Part shown: positions 20,485-29,607 of the stretch, in pieces
Layout: every line of letters begins with the position of its first letter
Position numbering within the stretch: the stretch's first letter is position 1
NCBI GenBank assembly: GCA_023953775.1
Contig: JAMLJD010000015.1
Coordinates: 1-64,000 of the forward strand
Direction of reading: 5' to 3'
DNA length: 64,000 nt
From: Rhizobiaceae bacterium
Lineage (GTDB): Bacteria; Pseudomonadota; Alphaproteobacteria; Rhizobiales; Rhizobiaceae
Program-made: the position numbers and the translations under genes
Notes under the pieces: model-generated
The model's database searches: none
Seen by the model: the letters and a program-made list of their open reading frames with translations, nothing else
What the model was told of the DNA's origin: nothing

Positions 20485-20847
20485 ATGAACAAGATCATAT
20501 TTGCTGCAGTGGCGCTGATGCTCGTCGCGCCGGCAGGCGCCGCGCCGGGCGCAAGGACCGCCGCCGATGCCCCGGGCCTGCCGGTTGCCAAGGTCCAGGG
20601 CTGCGGCTGGTACGTCATTCTCGGCTGTTTCAAGCGCCACAGTGACGCCAATGCGCGGCTCGACTGGCTGGGTGGGCCCTATGCGGGCGGCGGCGCCGGG
20701 CTGCATGTGATGCACACCAACGACTACCCGAACTTCCGCAACGGGTTCTACTGCGTCGGCGACGGCCCCTATGGTTCGCGCAACGAGGCCAGCAGCATCG
20801 CGTGGACCGAGGCCGTGCCCGACGCCTATGTGAAAAACGCCTGCTGA
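20485..20847 (+). CDS. Small secreted protein, possible SPOR-type domain
   Basis: A 120-residue protein with a clear signal peptide (MNKIIFAAVALMLVAPAGA) and a mature part of about 95 residues. The order of features (GWYVILGCFKRHSDANARL, a central strand, then FYCVGDGPYGSRNEA and a terminal AYVKNAC) resembles the SPOR peptidoglycan-binding fold. It has four cysteines, unlike ordinary SPOR domains. The ATG at 20485 is preceded by AAAGGGGG. The SPOR assignment is a guess from the pattern of aromatic and Gly residues, and could be wrong. Confidence 0.7.
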   Translation: MNKIIFAAVALMLVAPAGAAPGARTAADAPGLPVAKVQGCGWYVILGCFKRHSDANARLDWLGGPYAGGGAGLHVMHTNDYPNFRNGFYCVGDGPYGSRNEASSIAWTEAVPDAYVKNAC

Positions 20848-20865
20848 CAGCGCTTTACGTCGGGG

Positions 20866-20894
20866 CTTTCATTTTCCCCGGTTTTGCACTATAT
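20866..20894 (+). promoter_or_regulatory. Possible rpsO promoter
   Basis: CTATAT at 20889-20894 matches the alphaproteobacterial -10 element. A weak -35 candidate (CTTTCA, 20866-20871) lies 17 bases upstream. The rpsO start is about 100 bases downstream. Confidence 0.4.
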
Positions 20895-20997
20895 GCGCCG
20901 CATCATCGCGCCTCCGTGCGCCATGAGACCGGCCCCTGCTGGACGACATCCCGGCTGTGGGCGACCCAACTTCCTCGACAACAGAAAGGAAAACGCG

Positions 20998-21267
20998 ATG
21001 TCGATCACCGCAGAGCGCAAGCAGGAACTGATCAAGGAATATGGCAAGGCCAAGGGCGACACCGGATCTCCGGAAGTCCAGGTGGCCGTGCTGACCGAGC
21101 GGATCAAGAACCTCACCGAACATTTCAAGGACCACAAGAAGGACAACCATTCCCGGCGTGGTCTTCTCAAGCTCGTGTCGCAGCGCCGCCGTCTCCTCGA
21201 CTATCTGAGGGGCAAGGACGAAGGCAGCTACCAGGAGCTGATCGGAAAGCTCGGCATCCGCCGCTGA
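20998..21267 (+). CDS. rpsO: 30S ribosomal protein S15
   Basis: An 89-residue S15 that binds 16S rRNA and organises the platform of the small subunit. It shows the family segments [10 protein letters not shown] and [24 protein letters not shown] upstream provides the ribosome site for the ATG at 20998. It is followed by a hairpin and pnp, as in most bacteria. Confidence 0.98.
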   Translation: MSITAERKQELIKEYGKAKGDTGSPEVQVAVLTERIKNLTEHFKDHKKDNHSRRGLLKLVSQRRRLLDYLRGKDEGSYQELIGKLGIRR

Positions 21268-21277
21268 CGCGGAATTC

Positions 21278-21306
21278 GCCGGCCGGCACCGCAAGGTGCG
21301 GCCGGC
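21278..21306 (+). promoter_or_regulatory. GNRA-capped hairpin in the rpsO-pnp spacer
   Basis: Seven base pairs, one bulged G, five further pairs and a GCAA loop occupy 21278-21306, starting 11 bases after rpsO. There is no T-run downstream. In E. coli an RNase III hairpin before pnp mediates PNPase self-repression; a similar role here is inference from position and strength. Confidence 0.6.
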
Positions 21307-21547
21307 TTCCGCCGCGCCCCGTGTAGAAGTCGGGCGCGGCCCCAGATTCCGGACCGTGAAAAAGGACTATCCGGGATCGCCTCATGGACCTGTCATGGGG
21401 CAGGATTGCAGGATGCTCGACGCGGCCCGGCCGCGGACCTCGTGAGCCTCCCGTTGTCTTGCCCGTGGCGCGTCCGCAACGAAGCCAGACGGAACCGTCC
21501 CGCCCGCACGAAGCGGCGCGGTCCTTCCGCGATTTCAAGGACAAGAC

Positions 21548-23698
21548 ATGTTCAAACATCACAAGGTCGAGATCGAATGGGGCGGCCGTCCGCTCATTCT
21601 CGAAACCGGCAAGATTGCCCGCCAGGCGGACGGCGCGGTGCTCGCCACCTACGGCGAGACCGTCGTTCTCGCCACGGTGGTTTCTGCGAAGGAGCCGAAG
21701 CCCGGCTTCGATTTCTTCCCGCTGACCGTCAACTACCAGGAAAAGACTTTCGCCGCCGGCAAGATTCCCGGCGGCTTTTTCAAGCGTGAAGGACGCCCGA
21801 GCGAGAAGGAGACGCTTACCTCGCGCCTCATCGACCGACCGATCCGCCCGCTTTTTGCCGACGGCTACAAGAACGATACGCAGGTCGTCCTCACGGTTCT
21901 CCAGCATGATCTGGAAAACGATCCCGATATCGTCGCCATGGTTGGCGCCTCGGCAGCGCTTACCCTCTCGGGTGTGCCCTTCATGGGACCGATCGGCGCG
22001 GCGCGCGTCGGCTACATCGGCGGCGAATACGTTCTCAATCCGCATGTCGACGAAATGCCGGAATCGAGCCTCGATCTCGTCGTCGCCGGAACCACCGAAG
22101 CGGTTCTGATGGTCGAGTCAGAGGCCAAGGAACTCGACGAAGAGACCATGCTCGGCGCCGTGATGTTCGGTCACAAGGCATTCCAGCCGGTCATCAACGC
22201 GATCATCAAGCTGGCAGAGGTTGCCGCCAAGGAACCGCGCGACCACAACCCGGCCGATCTCTCCGCGCTCGAGGCAGAGATGCTGAAGCTGGTCGAAGGC
22301 GAGCTGCGTGACGCCTACAAGCTGACCGACAAGCAGGAGCGCTACGCCGCGGTCGATGCGGTCAAGGCCAAGGTGAAGGAGCATTTCACGCCGGCAGAGG
22401 GCGAGGAAGCCGAATGGACCTCCGAGCAGGTCGGAACGGTGTTCAAGGGCCTGCAGGCTAAGATCGTTCGCTGGAACATCCTCGACACCGGCGGCCGCAT
22501 CGACGGCCGCGACCTGAAGACGGTCCGCCCGATCGTGTCGGAAGTCGGCGTCCTGCCGCGCACCCACGGTTCGGCGGTGTTCACGCGTGGCGAGACCCAG
22601 GCGATCGTCGTCGCGACGCTCGGCACCGGCGAGGACGAACAGTTCGTCGACGCGCTCACCGGCACCTACAAAGAAACCTTCATGCTGCACTACAACTTCC
22701 CGCCCTACTCGGTCGGCGAGACGGGTCGCATGGGGTCGCCGGGCCGCCGCGAGATCGGCCATGGCAAGCTTGCATGGCGCGCCATCCATCCGATGCTGCC
22801 GGCCGCCGAACAGTTCCCCTACACGCTGCGCGTGGTCTCCGAGATCACCGAGTCGAACGGTTCGTCGTCGATGGCGACCGTCTGCGGCACCTCGCTGGCC
22901 CTTATGGATGCCGGTGTGCCGCTGCAGAAGCCGGTGGCCGGCATCGCCATGGGCCTCATCAAGGAAGGCGAGCGCTTCGCGGTGCTCTCCGACATTCTCG
23001 GTGACGAGGACCATCTCGGCGACATGGACTTCAAGGTGGCGGGTACCGCCAGCGGCATCACCTCGCTGCAGATGGACATCAAGATCGACGGCATCACCGA
23101 GGAGATCATGAAGGTCGCGCTGGGCCAGGCCCAGGACGGCCGCCTGCACATCCTCGGCGAAATGGCCAAGGCGATCTCCGAGGGTCGTTCCGAGCTCGGC
23201 GAGTTCGCGCCGCGCATCGAAGTGATGAACATCCCCACCGACAAGATCCGCGACGTGATCGGAACCGGCGGCAAGGTGATCCGCGAGATCGTCGAGAAGA
23301 CCGGTGCCAAGATCAACATCGAGGACGACGGTACGGTGAAGATCGCCTCGTCGAATGCGAAGGAGATCGAGGCGGCCAAGAAGTGGATCCACACCATCGT
23401 GGCCGAGCCCGAGGTTGGCGAGATCTACGAGGGCACGGTCGTCAAGACCGCCGACTTCGGCGCCTTCGTCAACTTCTTCGGCCCCAAGGACGGCCTGGTC
23501 CATATTTCCCAGCTCGCACCCGAGCGCGTCCAGAAGACCACCGACGTGGTCAAGGAGGGCGACAAGGTCTGGGTCAAGCTGATGGGCTTCGACGAGCGCG
23601 GCAAGGTTCGCCTGTCGATGAAGGTCGTCGATCAGGAGACCGGCAAGGAAATCGTCCGCGAGAAGAAGAGCGAGGACGCCGAGGAAGCCAGCGCCTGA
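21548..23698 (+). CDS. pnp: Polyribonucleotide nucleotidyltransferase (PNPase)
   Basis: PNPase is the 3'-to-5' phosphorolytic exoribonuclease of RNA decay. The 716-residue protein has RNase PH domain 1 (about 10-145), an all-helical linker, RNase PH domain 2 (about 320-545, [11 protein letters not shown] and the active-site aspartates in GDMDFKVAG), a KH domain (about 555-615, [15 protein letters not shown]) and S1 (about 625-695). The 280-base spacer after rpsO contains the hairpin listed separately and otherwise shows no gene. Confidence 0.98.
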   Translation: MFKHHKVEIEWGGRPLILETGKIARQADGAVLATYGETVVLATVVSAKEPKPGFDFFPLTVNYQEKTFAAGKIPGGFFKREGRPSEKETLTSRLIDRPIRPLFADGYKNDTQVVLTVLQHDLENDPDIVAMVGASAALTLSGVPFMGPIGAARVGYIGGEYVLNPHVDEMPESSLDLVVAGTTEAVLMVESEAKELDEETMLGAVMFGHKAFQPVINAIIKLAEVAAKEPRDHNPADLSALEAEMLKLVEGELRDAYKLTDKQERYAAVDAVKAKVKEHFTPAEGEEAEWTSEQVGTVFKGLQAKIVRWNILDTGGRIDGRDLKTVRPIVSEVGVLPRTHGSAVFTRGETQAIVVATLGTGEDEQFVDALTGTYKETFMLHYNFPPYSVGETGRMGSPGRREIGHGKLAWRAIHPMLPAAEQFPYTLRVVSEITESNGSSSMATVCGTSLALMDAGVPLQKPVAGIAMGLIKEGERFAVLSDILGDEDHLGDMDFKVAGTASGITSLQMDIKIDGITEEIMKVALGQAQDGRLHILGEMAKAISEGRSELGEFAPRIEVMNIPTDKIRDVIGTGGKVIREIVEKTGAKINIEDDGTVKIASSNAKEIEAAKKWIHTIVAEPEVGEIYEGTVVKTADFGAFVNFFGPKDGLVHISQLAPERVQKTTDVVKEGDKVWVKLMGFDERGKVRLSMKVVDQETGKEIVREKKSEDAEEASA

Positions 23699-23724
23699 TC
23701 GGCAAAGGCACCGGTGACATTCAG

Positions 23725-23756
23725 GCGGGCGCGCTTCCTTTCGGAGGCGCGCCCGC
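23725..23756 (+). terminator. Hairpin after pnp
   Basis: A perfect ten-pair GC stem (23725-23734 with 23747-23756) and a 12-base loop begin 26 bases after the pnp stop. Only a poor T-run follows, so it may stabilise the 3' end more than terminate. Confidence 0.55.
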
Positions 23757-23787
23757 TGCCTTGTGGACTTTCGGGAGTTGCATCGCG

Positions 23788-24807
23788 ATGAGCGACGACG
23801 CGCAAAGGACTCTTCTGTTTCCGTTCGAGAGCGGCGAGATCGAACCGCCGGCAGCCGGCGACCGCCTGCTCTGCTTCAATCCCGCCGCGGGGTTTCGTCT
23901 CTCGCCGGCCTTTCCCGTATCGCCGGCGATGGTGCAGCCGTCGCGGTCGGATTTTCTGGCACTCGCGGCAGCCGGGTTTCCGGTCGAGCCGCGAGCCGCT
24001 GGCGAAGCCTTCGATGGCGCGCTGGTGAGAGCGGGTCGGCATCGCCAGCAAAATGAAGGCTGGATTGCCGATGCCGTCCGGCGCGTCAGGCCGGGCGGAC
24101 TTGTGGTGGTAGCCGGTATGAAGTCGGACGGAGCGGCGAGCCTGCGAAAGCGGCTGGGCAGCCTCGTGCTGCTGGAGGGCCAGGCGTCGAAGTATCATGG
24201 CGTCGCGTTCTGGTTCCGGGCACCCGGCGGCGAGGCTTCCACACGCCTGGCCGAGACGTTGGCGCCGGAAGCCACTGTGATGGCGGAGGGCTTCAGAACG
24301 GCGCCGGGCATGTTCTCGCACGAGCATGTCGATCCGGGCTCGCGTCTGCTGGCGGAAAACCTGCCCGCGAAGCTCGGCAGGCGAGTGGCCGATTTCGGTG
24401 CCGGGTGGGGCTACCTTTCGGCGAAGGTCGTCGAGATGTGTGATGGCCTGTCCGGCATCGACCTCTATGAGGCGGATTTCGATGCTCTGGAAGCGGCCCG
24501 CACGAACGTCCGCGCTGTCGAAGACGTCGAGATCGGTTTCTACTGGAGGGACCTGCTCCGCGAAAATCCCGAGCGGCGCTACGACGCGATCGTCATGAAC
24601 CCGCCCTTCCATCGTGCGCGCGCCGCCGATATCGGCCTCGGCGCGGGCATGATCCGTGCCGCGGCGGCGGCACTGGAGCCGGGAGGGTTGCTCTACATGG
24701 TGGCGAACCGGCAGTTACCCTACGAGGCTGTCCTCGCCGATGTCTTCGCGCAAGCGGCGGAGATCGCTTCGGGCGAGGGCTTCAAGGTGATCCGCGCACG
24801 CCGGTAA
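23788..24807 (+). CDS. RsmC/RlmG-type class I SAM methyltransferase
   Basis: A 339-residue protein built like RsmC (16S rRNA G1207 N2-methyltransferase). The N-terminal half is a degenerate methyltransferase-like domain. The C-terminal domain has the SAM loop VADFGAGWGYLS near residue 194 and the catalytic NPPFH near residue 270, where Asn-Pro-Pro-Phe marks methylation of an exocyclic base nitrogen. ATG at 23788 lies just past the pnp hairpin; the frame is open further back but overlaps pnp. Family assignment is good; whether the target is 16S G1207 is inference. Confidence 0.85.
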   Translation: MSDDAQRTLLFPFESGEIEPPAAGDRLLCFNPAAGFRLSPAFPVSPAMVQPSRSDFLALAAAGFPVEPRAAGEAFDGALVRAGRHRQQNEGWIADAVRRVRPGGLVVVAGMKSDGAASLRKRLGSLVLLEGQASKYHGVAFWFRAPGGEASTRLAETLAPEATVMAEGFRTAPGMFSHEHVDPGSRLLAENLPAKLGRRVADFGAGWGYLSAKVVEMCDGLSGIDLYEADFDALEAARTNVRAVEDVEIGFYWRDLLRENPERRYDAIVMNPPFHRARAADIGLGAGMIRAAAAALEPGGLLYMVANRQLPYEAVLADVFAQAAEIASGEGFKVIRARR

Positions 24808-24841
24808 CCCAGGCCTCGTGCGGCATCTCGCGACATGCCGG

Positions 24842-26371
24842 TCAGTGCATCGTGGCGTGGGCCGGGGCCTGCTCGGATTCCTGCACCATCAGCGGCGCCG
24901 GCTTGCCGTAATAGTAGCCCTGGACGACCTCGCAACCCGCGGCCTTCAGCAGCACCGCCTGATGCTCGGTCTCGACGCCCTCGGCGATGGTATGGACACC
25001 GAGCGCGCGTGACAGGCCGACGATCGTCGAGACGACGGCGCCCGAATTGCTGTCGGTCTCCAGCCGGCTGACGAACGACCGGTCGATCTTCAGCTTCTGG
25101 AACGAGAAGTCGATCAGGTAGCTGAGGTTGGAATAGCCGGTGCCGAAATCGTCGACGGCCACCGAGACGCCCATCTTCGTCAGCTCCTCGAAGATCAGCG
25201 CGGCGCGTTCGCGATCCTGCATCATCGCGGTTTCCGTCACCTCGATCTCGAGCCGCTCCGGCTTCAGGTCGGCGGCGTAGAGCGCGCCCTCGACCATGGC
25301 GATGAAGTCCTTGTTGGTGAACTGGACCGGCGAGATGTTGACGGCGACGAAACAGTCGGCAGGCAGGAAGCGGGCGTCGCGGCATGCCTTGCGCAGCACC
25401 CATTCGCCGATCGGCCCGATCATGCCCGTCTCCTCGGCGATCGGAATGAACTCGGCCGGCGGAATCATGCCGCGGTCGGGGTGGCGCCAGCGGATGAGCG
25501 CTTCATATCCGATGATCTTGCCGCTCTTGAGGTCGAGCTGCGGCTGGTAGTGAAGATCGAAATCGCCGCGCTCGAACGCGGCATGAAGTTCCGACTCGAC
25601 CCACTGGCGGTATTCCGCGACCCGGCCCATGTCCGGCTGGTAGACGGCCCAGTTGCCGACGCCATGCGCGCGGGCATGTTGCAGCGCCAGGTTCGAGCGG
25701 CGCAGAAGGTCCACCGGATCGGTCCCGTCTTTCGGCATGGCGACGACGCCGACGGAGATGTTGACGGATTGCAGGTGCGTCGAGAGCTGATAGGGCGCCG
25801 ACATCACTTCGATAAGGTTGTCCAGGATCGCGTCTATCGACGATATCGTGTCGTCGTCGGGATAAAGCACTGCGAATTCGCCCGCCCCGATGCGCCCAAG
25901 CGTCAGCTTCTTCGGGAGATTGTCCTTCAAGCGCGCCGAGAACACGCGGATCAGCTCGTCGCCAGCCTGATAGCCGATGGAATCGTTGGTCTGCTTGAAC
26001 CGGTCGATATCGATGTCGATCAGGAACATCGGCTGGCCGGTCCGCTCGGTCTTGATCGCGGCTTCGGTGATCTTGCCGATCATCGACGTGCGCGCATGCA
26101 TGCCCGTCAGCTTGTCGATCTGGGTCTCGCGGAAGACATAGTCGGCGGACTCGTCGACGCCTGCGAAGAAGGACAGCGCGGCACCCGCGGCGGCCAGCGA
26201 GCAGAGAGCCGCGATCACCGCCCCAATGACCTCCGCCGGCATGCCGGCGACCTGGTTCCCGAAGCCGAACTTAAGGCCCCACAGCCCGAGGACGAAGCTG
26301 CCGAGACCGGCCGCAGCGATCGTGATCAGCCTGAAAACCGGACTCCGGTTCGGATTGAGGTTGTCCTGCAT
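24842..26371 (-). CDS. Membrane-anchored GGDEF-EAL protein, likely c-di-GMP phosphodiesterase
   Basis: A 509-residue protein with two hydrophobic helices at the N-terminus (about 10-35 and 45-68), a GGDEF domain (about 85-235) and an EAL domain (about 250-500). The GGDEF signature is changed to GAGEF, so cyclase activity is doubtful. The EAL domain keeps YEALIRW, NISPVQF, EVTET, DDFGTGYS, KIDRSFV and EGVET, which carry the metal and substrate ligands, so hydrolysis of c-di-GMP is likely. The start is ATG at 26371 with AAGGA upstream; a TTG two codons earlier is possible. Such proteins control attachment, motility and pili. Confidence 0.9.
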   Translation of the reverse strand: MQDNLNPNRSPVFRLITIAAAGLGSFVLGLWGLKFGFGNQVAGMPAEVIGAVIAALCSLAAAGAALSFFAGVDESADYVFRETQIDKLTGMHARTSMIGKITEAAIKTERTGQPMFLIDIDIDRFKQTNDSIGYQAGDELIRVFSARLKDNLPKKLTLGRIGAGEFAVLYPDDDTISSIDAILDNLIEVMSAPYQLSTHLQSVNISVGVVAMPKDGTDPVDLLRRSNLALQHARAHGVGNWAVYQPDMGRVAEYRQWVESELHAAFERGDFDLHYQPQLDLKSGKIIGYEALIRWRHPDRGMIPPAEFIPIAEETGMIGPIGEWVLRKACRDARFLPADCFVAVNISPVQFTNKDFIAMVEGALYAADLKPERLEIEVTETAMMQDRERAALIFEELTKMGVSVAVDDFGTGYSNLSYLIDFSFQKLKIDRSFVSRLETDSNSGAVVSTIVGLSRALGVHTIAEGVETEHQAVLLKAAGCEVVQGYYYGKPAPLMVQESEQAPAHATMH

Positions 26372-26418
26372 GCCCAATTCCTTGCTGTGGCATGCAATCT
26401 ACCATCGCGGATATTAAG

Positions 26419-26439
26419 AACCGTTTCCCCGAAATGGTT
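26419..26439. promoter_or_regulatory. Dyad in the AT-rich gap between fabI and the EAL gene
   Basis: AACCGTTTC, three bases, then GAAATGGTT form a nine-pair dyad with one G-T pair. It could be a weak terminator for fabI on the minus strand (followed by CTTAAT) or an operator upstream of the EAL gene. The 93-base gap is clearly more AT-rich than its surroundings. Confidence 0.35.
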
Positions 26440-26464
26440 AAATTTTACCACCGGTCGCCCGGTG

Positions 26465-27277
26465 TCATTCACCACCCTGGTCGGTGCGCTTCAGCTCGGC
26501 CAGCGTCGGCATCGACACGATATGGTAGCCGGAATCGACATAGTGCACTTCGCCCGTCACGCCGGCGGACAGGTCGGAGAGCAGATAGAGGGCGGACCCG
26601 CCGACCTCGTCGATGGTGACGGTGCGCCTCAGCGGTGAATTGCGCTGCTGGAAGGAGAACATATGACGGGCATCCGCGATGCCCGCGCCCGCGAGCGTGC
26701 GTACCGGACCGGCCGAGATCGCGTTCACGCGGATACCGCCGGGGCCGAAATCATTGGCGAGATAGCGGACGCTGGCCTCCAGCGCGGCCTTTGCGACGCC
26801 CATCACATTGTAGTTGGGCATCACCCGCACCGACCCGGCATAGGTCAGCGTGATCATCGACCCGCCATTGTCCATCATCGCGGCGGCGTGGCGCGCAACC
26901 TCGGTGAAGGAGTAGCAGGAGATGACCATGGTGCGCGTGAAGTTGTCGCGGCTGGTGTCGCAGTAGCGGCCCTTCAACTCGTTCTTGTCGGAGAAACCGA
27001 TCGCGTGCACGACGAAGTCGAGCCCGCCCCAATCGTCTTTCAGCGTATCGAAGACGCTCGCGATCGACGCGCTGTCCTCGACGTCGCAGGGCAGCACGTG
27101 CGACGCGCCGACCTTGTCGGCCAGCGGCTTGACCCGTCGGCCGAATGCCTCTCCCTGGAAGGTGAATGCCAGTTCGGCGCCGTTTTGATGAAGTTGCTGG
27201 GCTATGCCCCATGCTATCGAGTGGTCGTTCGCGACCCCCATGACAAGCCCTCGCTTGCCCTTCATCAATTCACCCAT
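26465..27277 (-). CDS. fabI: Enoyl-[acyl-carrier-protein] reductase (NADH)
   Basis: FabI carries out the last step of each fatty acid elongation round. The 270-residue short-chain dehydrogenase fold shows MGVANDHSIAWGIA at the N-terminus and the catalytic pair in YNVMGVAK, with the extra Tyr ten residues earlier (TYAG) that defines FabI. The ATG is preceded by AGGGA, which overlaps the end of the inserted element at 27288-27600. It is the last gene of fabA-fabB-fabI. The 318-base distance from fabB is explained by that element. Confidence 0.97.
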   Translation of the reverse strand: MGELMKGKRGLVMGVANDHSIAWGIAQQLHQNGAELAFTFQGEAFGRRVKPLADKVGASHVLPCDVEDSASIASVFDTLKDDWGGLDFVVHAIGFSDKNELKGRYCDTSRDNFTRTMVISCYSFTEVARHAAAMMDNGGSMITLTYAGSVRVMPNYNVMGVAKAALEASVRYLANDFGPGGIRVNAISAGPVRTLAGAGIADARHMFSFQQRNSPLRRTVTIDEVGGSALYLLSDLSAGVTGEVHYVDSGYHIVSMPTLAELKRTDQGGE

Positions 27278-27287
27278 GTGATCTTTC

Positions 27288-27600
27288 CCTAGAGCGGTTC
27301 ATCTTTAGCTGGAATCGTTTGAACGTCGGTCTTTCGTGTCCCGGCCAGGAGCGGAAGGCGATGCGGTATGAATACCGTCAGCCTTTCGCGACGCCGTTCG
27401 GGGCGCGACAAGACCACGTTGAAACGATTGCGGTTTCAATGTGAATCCAATGACTTGCCTTTGCCGACTTGGCGGTCTTTTCCGCGCCGGCAGCGTCGAA
27501 ATCCTCGCATGATGGTTGCATCATGCTGCGGCATTCTCCTCGCCTGCACAAAAAATCCCGGCCATCAAACCGCTTCCATCTAAAGATGAACCGCTCTAGG
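27288..27600. mobile_element. 313-bp MITE-like element with 27-bp inverted-repeat ends, IS630-type target
   Basis: The ends 27288-27314 and 27574-27600 are inverted copies of each other with one mismatch in 27 bases; both contain GAGCGGTTCATCTTTA next to a CTAG. Similarity continues imperfectly inward for about ten bases. Inside are further dyads: CGGTAT-GA-ATACCG near 27364, GCATGATG-GTTG-CATCATGC near 27507, and AATCGTTTGAACG (27313) against CGTTGAAACGATT (27417). No coding frame is credible. Removing the element with one TA leaves the fabB TAG stop, an 11-base gap and the fabI ATG. This fits a TA duplication at a CTAG target, as made by IS630/Tc1-type transposases. No transposase gene is inside, so it would need one in trans. 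Confidence 0.8.
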
Positions 27601-28816
27601 CGGCGTAACGCTGGAAGACGAGGGTCGCGTTGGTGCCGCCGAACCCGAAGGAATTGGACAGGACCGTATCGATCTTCGCATTGTCGATGCGCTCGCGCAC
27701 CACCGGCATGCCCTCGAATTCCGGATCGAAGTTTTCAATATGCGCGCTTTCGCCGATGAACCCGCCCTTCATCATCAGGATCGAATAGATCGATTCCTGG
27801 ACGCCGGCGGCACCCAGCGAATGGCCTGTCAGCGACTTCGTCGACGAGATATTCGGCATCTTGTCGCCGAAGACTTCGCGGATCGCGCCCATCTCGCGGG
27901 AATCGCCGACTGGGGTCGATGTCCCGTGGGTGTTGATGTAGTCGACCGGCGCCTCGACGGTCGCCAGCGCCTGCCGCATGCAGCGCACGGCGCCCTCGCC
28001 GGACGGCGCGACCATATCGTAGCCATCCGAAGTGGCGCCATATCCGGTGATCTCGGCGTAGATCTTCGCGCCGCGCGCCTTTGCGTGCTCCAGCTCCTCA
28101 AGAACCAGAACGCCGGCACCGCCGGCGATAACGAACCCGTCGCGGTCGACATCGTAGGCGCGGGATGCGCTCGGCGCGCGGTCGTTGAATTTCGACGACA
28201 TCGCGCCCATCGCGTCGAACAGGTTCGACATGGTCCAGTCGAGATCCTCATGCCCGCCGGCGAAGATGACGTCCTGCTTGCCGAACTGGATCAGCTCGTA
28301 GGCGTTGCCAATGCAATGCGCCGATGTCGAGCAGGCAGACGAAATCGAATAGTTGACGCCGTGGATCTTGAACCAGGTCGCCAGCGTTGCCGACGCGGTC
28401 GAGGACATCGCCTTGGGCACGGCGAACGGGCCGATGCGCTTCGGGCTGCCTTTTTCGCGGGTGATGTCTGCCGCTTCGACGATGGTGCGCGTCGATGGTC
28501 CGCCCGATCCCATGATGATGCCGGTGCGCGCATTGGTGACGTCGCCGTCCTCGAGGCCGGAATCGGTGATCGCCTGCTCCATGGCGACGTGGTTCCACGC
28601 GCCGCCTTTCGACAGGAAGCGCAGCGCGCGCCGGTCGACGATCTCGCTCGGATCGAGCGTCGGCGCGCCCCATACCTGACAGCGGAAGCCATGCTCGGCG
28701 AACTCGTCCGAAAAGCTGATGCCGGACTTCGCCGTATAAAGCGAATCCTGAACTTCCTGCTGGTTGTTGCCGATGGATGACACGACACCAAGGCCCGTGA
28801 CGACGACCCGTCTCAT
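27596..28816 (-). CDS. fabB: 3-oxoacyl-[acyl-carrier-protein] synthase I
   Basis: FabB is the condensing enzyme needed to elongate unsaturated acyl chains after FabA. The 406-residue thiolase-fold protein has the Cys-His-His triad in [10 protein letters not shown] (about 163), NTHGTSTP (about 300) and [11 protein letters not shown] (about 335). The ATG at 28816 has AGGAG upstream. The TAG stop lies within the outer edge of the 313-bp repeat element; the coding sequence itself is intact to the expected FQRYAA end. Confidence 0.97.
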   Translation of the reverse strand: MRRVVVTGLGVVSSIGNNQQEVQDSLYTAKSGISFSDEFAEHGFRCQVWGAPTLDPSEIVDRRALRFLSKGGAWNHVAMEQAITDSGLEDGDVTNARTGIIMGSGGPSTRTIVEAADITREKGSPKRIGPFAVPKAMSSTASATLATWFKIHGVNYSISSACSTSAHCIGNAYELIQFGKQDVIFAGGHEDLDWTMSNLFDAMGAMSSKFNDRAPSASRAYDVDRDGFVIAGGAGVLVLEELEHAKARGAKIYAEITGYGATSDGYDMVAPSGEGAVRCMRQALATVEAPVDYINTHGTSTPVGDSREMGAIREVFGDKMPNISSTKSLTGHSLGAAGVQESIYSILMMKGGFIGESAHIENFDPEFEGMPVVRERIDNAKIDTVLSNSFGFGGTNATLVFQRYAA

Positions 28817-28860
28817 CGCGTTCTCCTCTTGCTTCTTTCCGTCGGGCCGATGCCGGCCGG

Positions 28861-29367
28861 CTATTGCTGGGCGAGACCGACGCGCAGGTCGGTTGCCTTG
28901 TAGATGGGGTCTCCGTCGGCTTTCAGCCAGCCGTCGGCGATGCCGAGCACGAGGCGGCCGCGCATGACCCGCTTGAAGTCCACGCCATACTCCACCTTCT
29001 TGACCGAAGGCGTGACCATGCCCTTGAACTTGACCTCGCCGGTCGACAGCGCCATGCCCTTGCCCGGAAGGCCCAGCCAGCCGAGGAAAAAGCCGGTCAT
29101 CTGCCACAGCGCGTCGAGGCCGAGGCAGCCCGGCATCACCGGATTGCCGATGAAATGGCATGGGAAGAACCAGAGATCCGGTTTGATATCGAGTTCCGCG
29201 CGGATGAAGCCCTTGTCGAACTCACCGCCTTCTTCGGAAACCTCGGTGATCCGGTCGAACATCAGCATCGGCGGGGCAGGCAGCTGTGCGTTTCCCTCGC
29301 CGAAGAGCTCTCCCCGGGCACATGCCAGAAGGTCCTCGTAGCCAAAACTCGTTTGCGCCAGCGCCAT
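28861..29367 (-). CDS. fabA: 3-hydroxydecanoyl-[acyl-carrier-protein] dehydratase/isomerase
   Basis: FabA dehydrates and isomerises C10 intermediates to start unsaturated fatty acid synthesis. The 168-residue hot-dog protein has the active-site His in [13 protein letters not shown] and Asp in GLDALWQ, 14 residues apart as in E. coli. ATG at 29367 with GGAGATC upstream is preferred over the longer open frame. It is divergent from irr, the usual rhizobial arrangement, and heads fabA-fabB-fabI. Confidence 0.97.
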   Translation of the reverse strand: MALAQTSFGYEDLLACARGELFGEGNAQLPAPPMLMFDRITEVSEEGGEFDKGFIRAELDIKPDLWFFPCHFIGNPVMPGCLGLDALWQMTGFFLGWLGLPGKGMALSTGEVKFKGMVTPSVKKVEYGVDFKRVMRGRLVLGIADGWLKADGDPIYKATDLRVGLAQQ

Positions 29368-29457
29368 ATGATCTCCATCCCGTTGCGCCGACCGACAGGA
29401 CGAGCGCGCGTTTGAGTTCACCTACCATAGACGGTTTGCGGCTGGAACCGCCGACAG

Positions 29458-29486
29458 CGCTTATCTCGCACGCTCTACAGCGTCAA
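29458..29486 (-). promoter_or_regulatory. Possible fabA-fabB-fabI promoter
   Basis: On the minus strand TTGACG (29486-29481) and TAAGCG (29463-29458) are 17 bases apart. The -35 is good, the -10 poor. The fabA start is about 90 bases downstream. Confidence 0.4.
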
Positions 29487-29506
29487 TGCGCTGAATCCGG
29501 GATGTA

Positions 29507-29535
29507 TTGATCGGCTTGTCCTAAGAGAATATATA
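29507..29535 (+). promoter_or_regulatory. Predicted irr promoter
   Basis: TTGATC (29507-29512) and TATATA (29530-29535) are 17 bases apart. Transcription would begin near 29542, which argues against the earlier in-frame GTG at 29539 as the irr start. I see no clear iron-control-element palindrome beside it. Confidence 0.6.
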
Positions 29536-29607
29536 TCCGTGGATAAACGAGGACAAAGCCGCGTGCCGCGGCGTGTTGGACTTCATACGCCGGGTAAAGC
29601 ATTGCCG

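Noticed and set aside
27368-27759. Small plus-strand open frames inside the fab element
   Set aside because: They run across the inverted repeat and into antisense fabB, lack ribosome sites and show no transposase motif.
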